Shown here piece after piece: positions 16,230 through 18,926 of a stretch of 18,926 bases of DNA (within the stretch, counting starts at the first letter, position 1; every line of letters starts with the position of its first letter). The DNA is from Vibrio tasmaniensis 1F-187 (GTDB taxonomy: Bacteria; Pseudomonadota; Gammaproteobacteria; Enterobacterales; Vibrionaceae): contig NZ_AJZM02000078.1 in the NCBI RefSeq assembly GCF_000272405.2, forward strand, positions 1 through 18,926, written 5' to 3'. A model generated the notes under the pieces. That model saw only the letters and a list, made by a program, of their open reading frames with translations. It had not been told where the DNA came from and searched no databases. A program made the position numbers and the translations under genes.

Positions 16230-16763
16230 ATGAAAACAACAATCACAAAAGCAGTTGCAGTGGCAGCGATTGTCATGTCGTTAGCTGGGTGTGTCGGTAG
16301 TAATGCCGTTACTGGGAAATTAATGAAGTTCAACGTTGAGGTTGTAGATAACCGTTACGCTCGTGCTGGGGTCAACTTCTTGCTTGCTCCCGTTTACGCT
16401 TTAACATTCGCAGCCGATTACATCGTGTTTAACTCGATCGAATTCTGGGCGGGGAAAAATCCACTCACAGGCGCGCCTCATATCTTCGATAGTAAAGTCG
16501 ATACCATGATTGATGTGAACGACAGCCTAGACGATTCACTAAAAGAAGCCCCACTTGGCTTTAATAATCGTCAGATCGAATGGGGTGAGATGCAGCAAAT
16601 TGATGAGAATACCATTCGTATGGATATTACTTACAATGATGGTCAAAAAGCGGTGCTGTTAGGCGTACGCGATGGTGATAAGGTCAGTTACTACATGGAT
16701 GGTACGTTAGTATCAGAAACCTCTATTCAAGCGCTTGAGCAGTTAGCTGCCGAGAAAGTGTAA
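16230..16763 (+). CDS. DUF3332-family predicted lipoprotein
   Basis: The 177-residue product has a lipoprotein signal peptide: Lys near the N-terminus, a hydrophobic stretch and lipobox LAGC with Cys21 followed by Val-Gly. The next part fits DUF3332 as I remember it: a segment around VVDNRYARAGVNFLLAPVYALTFAADYIVFNSIEFWAGKNP, of which NSIEFW-GKNP is the most telling. The hydrophobic stretch at about 48-70 could be a membrane or packing segment. The C-terminal half is beta-rich and acidic. The family's function is unknown. GAGGG lies 6 nt before the ATG. It stands alone between the purL terminator and its own terminator; the 184 bp upstream show no clear promoter. Confidence 0.8.
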   Translation: MKTTITKAVAVAAIVMSLAGCVGSNAVTGKLMKFNVEVVDNRYARAGVNFLLAPVYALTFAADYIVFNSIEFWAGKNPLTGAPHIFDSKVDTMIDVNDSLDDSLKEAPLGFNNRQIEWGEMQQIDENTIRMDITYNDGQKAVLLGVRDGDKVSYYMDGTLVSETSIQALEQLAAEKV

Positions 16764-16791
16764 CGCTTTCCGTTTTATATAGATAAAAGAA

Positions 16792-16829
16792 AAGCCGCTG
16801 GATTTACCTCCAGCGGCTTCGTGTTTTTT
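16792..16829. terminator. Bidirectional terminator between the DUF3332 gene and dapD
   Basis: AAGCCGCTGGA (16792-16802) pairs with TCCAGCGGCTT (16809-16819) around a 6-nt loop, followed by CGTG and six T on the plus strand. On the minus strand the stem runs into TTTTCTTTT, so it serves the convergent dapD transcript as well. Confidence 0.9.
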
Positions 16830-16861
16830 AGTATCTAGTAATTTAGCATCTAGTGCGTAGA

Positions 16862-17893
16862 TTAGTTGTTGCTGTGTAGCTCGCTGTTCAGTTCAACAGC
16901 TGACTTGTTCGCTAGACATTCAATTTGGCCAGTAATCGAGTTACGACGGAACAGAAGATCAGAAACGCCAGCAAGGTCACGAGCTTTAATGATTTCTACT
17001 TCGTTGCCTTCTTTATCTAACATGCGAACCTTAGTACCCGCAGTCACGTAAAGACCAGACTCAACCGTACAACGATCGCCCATTGGGAAGCCAAGACCCG
17101 CATTTGCGCCTAGTAGGCAGTTTTCGCCGATAGAGATAACCATAGTACCGCCACCCGACAGAGTACCCATGATAGAAGCGCCGCCGCCGATGTCTGAACC
17201 GTTACCCACAACAACACCCGCAGAGATACGACCTTCAACCATGCTTACGCCAGTAGTACCCGCATTGAAGTTGATGAAACCTTCGTGCATTACTGTTGTG
17301 CCTTCGCCTACGTGTGCACCAAGACGAACACGAGAAGTGTCAGCAATACGAATGCCTGTTGGTACCACGTAATCCACCATTTTAGGGAACTTGTCTACGC
17401 AATCTACAGACAGAGCGCGACCCGCTAGGCGAGCTTCGATTTGACGCTCAGCCAGCTCAGGAAGATCGATAGGGCCTTCGTTAGTCCATGCGATGTTGTG
17501 CAGTAGACCGAAGATACCGTCTAGTACCGTACCGTGTGGTTGAACTAGGCGGTTAGAGATAAGTTGCAGCTTAAGGAAGCCTTCAGCAACTGATGCTGGC
17601 TTCTCGTCAGTCGCAAGAACAACAAGAACAAGAGGTTGCTCAGATGCTGCTGCTTTTTCTGCGAAAGATGCGTTTGCTGCATCGTCGTTTGCTGCGAATG
17701 CTTTCGCGAGTTCTGCGCTTTGTGCTGCAGAGATTTCGATAGCTTGGTTGCCTTCAGTGTAACCTGCAACTTCACCAATAGCCGCAACAAGAGCGTCGCT
17801 TGGGTCTAGAAGTGGGTTAGGGAAGAACGCTTCAATGATGTTATTGTCGCGGTTTTTGGTTGCCGTACCGAAGGCTAGTGAAAAGTAAGCCAT
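16862..17893 (-). CDS. dapD: 2,3,4,5-tetrahydropyridine-2,6-dicarboxylate N-succinyltransferase (long form)
   Basis: DapD transfers succinyl from succinyl-CoA to tetrahydrodipicolinate in the diaminopimelate/lysine pathway, supplying both lysine and peptidoglycan. The 343-residue product is the long form known from Pseudomonas (about 344), not the 274-residue E. coli form. The N-terminal domain (MAYFSLAFGTATKNRDNNIIEAFFPNPL) is followed by a left-handed beta helix of hexapeptide repeats at about 175-300: RIADTSRVRLGAHVGEGTTVMHEGFINFN, ISAGVVVGNGSDIGGGASIMG and ISIGENCLLGANAGLGFPMGD. The conserved MHEGF segment carries the Glu expected near the active site. The C-terminus is polar. GGAG lies 8 nt before the ATG. 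The gene is probably transcribed alone and ends at the shared terminator. Confidence 0.96.
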   Translation of the reverse strand: MAYFSLAFGTATKNRDNNIIEAFFPNPLLDPSDALVAAIGEVAGYTEGNQAIEISAAQSAELAKAFAANDDAANASFAEKAAASEQPLVLVVLATDEKPASVAEGFLKLQLISNRLVQPHGTVLDGIFGLLHNIAWTNEGPIDLPELAERQIEARLAGRALSVDCVDKFPKMVDYVVPTGIRIADTSRVRLGAHVGEGTTVMHEGFINFNAGTTGVSMVEGRISAGVVVGNGSDIGGGASIMGTLSGGGTMVISIGENCLLGANAGLGFPMGDRCTVESGLYVTAGTKVRMLDKEGNEVEIIKARDLAGVSDLLFRRNSITGQIECLANKSAVELNSELHSNN

Positions 17894-18001
17894 GTTGAAT
17901 CTCCATGTGTTGAGTCTTGATTTTGCTATTTCATAACAGCGGCTCGAATAACAAGCGCTGCCGTTAGCAAAGTTAATTTAATTGCGTTCATCATAAAGAG
18001 A

Positions 18002-18024
18002 GCGCCCTAGTTATGAAAGGGCGC
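18002..18024. terminator. GC-rich hairpin between the MarC-family gene and dapD; possible terminator
   Basis: GCGCCCT (18002-18008) pairs with AGGGCGC (18018-18024) around a 9-nt loop. On the minus strand it follows the MarC-family gene and is trailed by TCTCTTTAT, only moderately U-rich. It may end that transcript or be part of the dapD upstream region. Confidence 0.4.
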
Positions 18025-18157
18025 ATCGGGATAAAGTCTGTAAAATGATATTGCTTGTCTTTCTGGAGATAGTTTTCTGCAATGAGAAAATGATGCAATT
18101 CAACAAAATTTGATATCAAAGTTAGATAACCAACGTTCTTTAAATGAACAACACTCT

Positions 18158-18799
18158 TTAGATAAATAGCGCTTTATAAGCCTGCTCAATCCCTTCAATC
18201 AACATCTGCATACCGATAACGGCGAGTATTAAACCCATCATTCGGGTTATCACGTTCAATGCACTTGGTCCGACAGCTTTAACAAATCGCTCGCCGAATA
18301 CAAATAAGACATAGGTTAAGGTACATAGTAGGCCGAAAGCGACGATGGTTATGATGGTTTCATAGACCCCCTCGGTACTGGCAAAGTTCATCGCAGTGGC
18401 AATGGTGCCGGGGCCAGCGAGAATTGGCATTGCAAGTGGTGAGACGGCGATACTTAGAGCAGCGTCTTTCTGGGCGTCTGAGTTCACTTTCTCTTTTGCT
18501 TTGGCGTGTGTTGAATCACCTTGCAGCATGTGGAAGCCAATCAAAAAGACCAAAATGCCGCCTGTGATGCGAAGTGCGTAAAGTGTGATACCAAAGAGGT
18601 CAAAGATAAGTTTGCCAGAGAGTGCAAAAGTACTGACGATGATGAATGCGATAAACACTGAACGGAAAGCGATCGATTTGACGGTTTCCCTGTCATTGTC
18701 ACCGGTTAATCCAAGAAAAATTGGCGTATTAGCGATTGGGTTCATGATGGCAAAAAAGCCCATGAACACGGTAATGGTATGAATGATGAGCTCTTTCAT
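18158..18799 (-). CDS. MarC family (UPF0056) integral membrane protein
   Basis: I start at the ATG at 18799 (213 residues), which has AAAGGA 4 nt upstream; the frame is open 11 codons further to 18832 without a comparable site. The protein has about six hydrophobic helices. The family pattern is clear: an N-terminal FMGFFAIMNPIANTPIFLGLT, a central cytoplasmic loop rich in Lys and Asp (DSTHAKAKEKVNSDAQKD), then SIAVSPLAMPILAGPGTIATAM and a C-terminal RMMGLILAVIGMQMLIEGI. The MNP and AGPGTI motifs are typical. E. coli MarC, YchE and YhgN belong here; MarC was once linked to multiple antibiotic resistance but that role was not supported, so the function is unknown. It lies in the inner membrane. 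An inverted repeat precedes its start. Confidence 0.9.
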   Translation of the reverse strand: MKELIIHTITVFMGFFAIMNPIANTPIFLGLTGDNDRETVKSIAFRSVFIAFIIVSTFALSGKLIFDLFGITLYALRITGGILVFLIGFHMLQGDSTHAKAKEKVNSDAQKDAALSIAVSPLAMPILAGPGTIATAMNFASTEGVYETIITIVAFGLLCTLTYVLFVFGERFVKAVGPSALNVITRMMGLILAVIGMQMLIEGIEQAYKALFI

Positions 18800-18822
18800 A
18801 TTATTCCTTTGAAAAGATGCAG

Positions 18823-18849
18823 TTAAATACAAATGGTTTGTGTATTTAA
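18823..18849. repeat. Operator-like inverted repeat upstream of the MarC-family gene
   Basis: TTAAATACA (18823-18831) and TGTATTTAA (18841-18849) are perfect inverted 9-bp arms around a 9-bp centre, 24 bp before the MarC-family ATG. A further GATACAAAT lies beyond it at about 18855. It could bind a dimeric regulator or form a weak A/U hairpin in the leader. I cannot name a protein for it. Confidence 0.5.
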
Positions 18850-18910
18850 TCTTAGATACAAATAATTATTAGAAATAGATAGTAGAGCAAGTGTGAATAA
18901 AAAACAGCCA

Positions 18911-18926
18911 AGATCGGAAGAGCGGT
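18911..18926 (+). other. Illumina adapter sequence at the contig end (not genomic)
   Basis: AGATCGGAAGAGCGGT is identical to the first 16 bases of a standard Illumina paired-end adapter. It occupies exactly the last 16 bases of the window, as expected for untrimmed read-through carried into an assembly. Genomic sequence should be taken to end at 18910 (or 18911, as the A may be genomic). Confidence 0.93.

Noticed and set aside
1..18926. Mobile element, phage, CRISPR, toxin-antitoxin or defence system
   Set aside because: No transposase, integrase, nuclease, direct-repeat/spacer array or paired toxin genes are found; every larger gene has a recognised housekeeping or pilus family.

Overview
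The window looks like chromosomal core sequence from a marine gammaproteobacterium of the family Vibrionaceae. I infer Vibrio, probably near the Splendidus group, from protein sequence and from gene order; I could not run a search. The chaperone-to-minor-pilin order resembles the dnaK-dnaJ-pilin neighbourhood I recall from V. cholerae. The last 16 bases match the start of a standard Illumina adapter, so the window ends at the raw edge of a draft contig.

Layout. Positions 1-1982 carry the 3' end of dnaK and a complete dnaJ, separated by a 289-bp spacer that is almost entirely folded into five consecutive hairpins. A bidirectional terminator follows. Positions 2199-5598 hold five type IV minor-pilin genes: one PilE-like gene on the minus strand, divergent from a tightly overlapping plus-strand run of FimT/GspH-, PilW-, PilX- and PilV-like genes. 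Such sets prime assembly of type IV pili (adhesion, twitching, DNA uptake). Next come an AbgT-family transporter (5896-7458) with a strong terminator, a CNNM/CBS/CorC-HlyC membrane protein (7690-8979) preceded by a small 16-bp tandem repeat, and tadA (9110-9694), the tRNA adenosine deaminase.

On the minus strand follow an unrecognised 44-residue basic protein (9756-9890) and mltF (10183-11751), a lytic transglycosylase. mltF diverges from purL (12081-15977), whose upstream region has a PurR-type operator. The right end carries a DUF3332 lipoprotein (16230-16763), dapD (minus, lysine/diaminopimelate synthesis) and a MarC-family membrane protein (minus).

Most of this is conserved housekeeping sequence and I see no phage, transposon, CRISPR array, defence island, rRNA or tRNA gene. 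The observations most worth a second look are the structured dnaK-dnaJ spacer, the orphan 44-residue basic protein, a terminator hairpin that contains the obvious upstream ATG of tadA and so argues for a TTG start, an operator-like inverted repeat before the MarC gene, and the adapter at the contig end.
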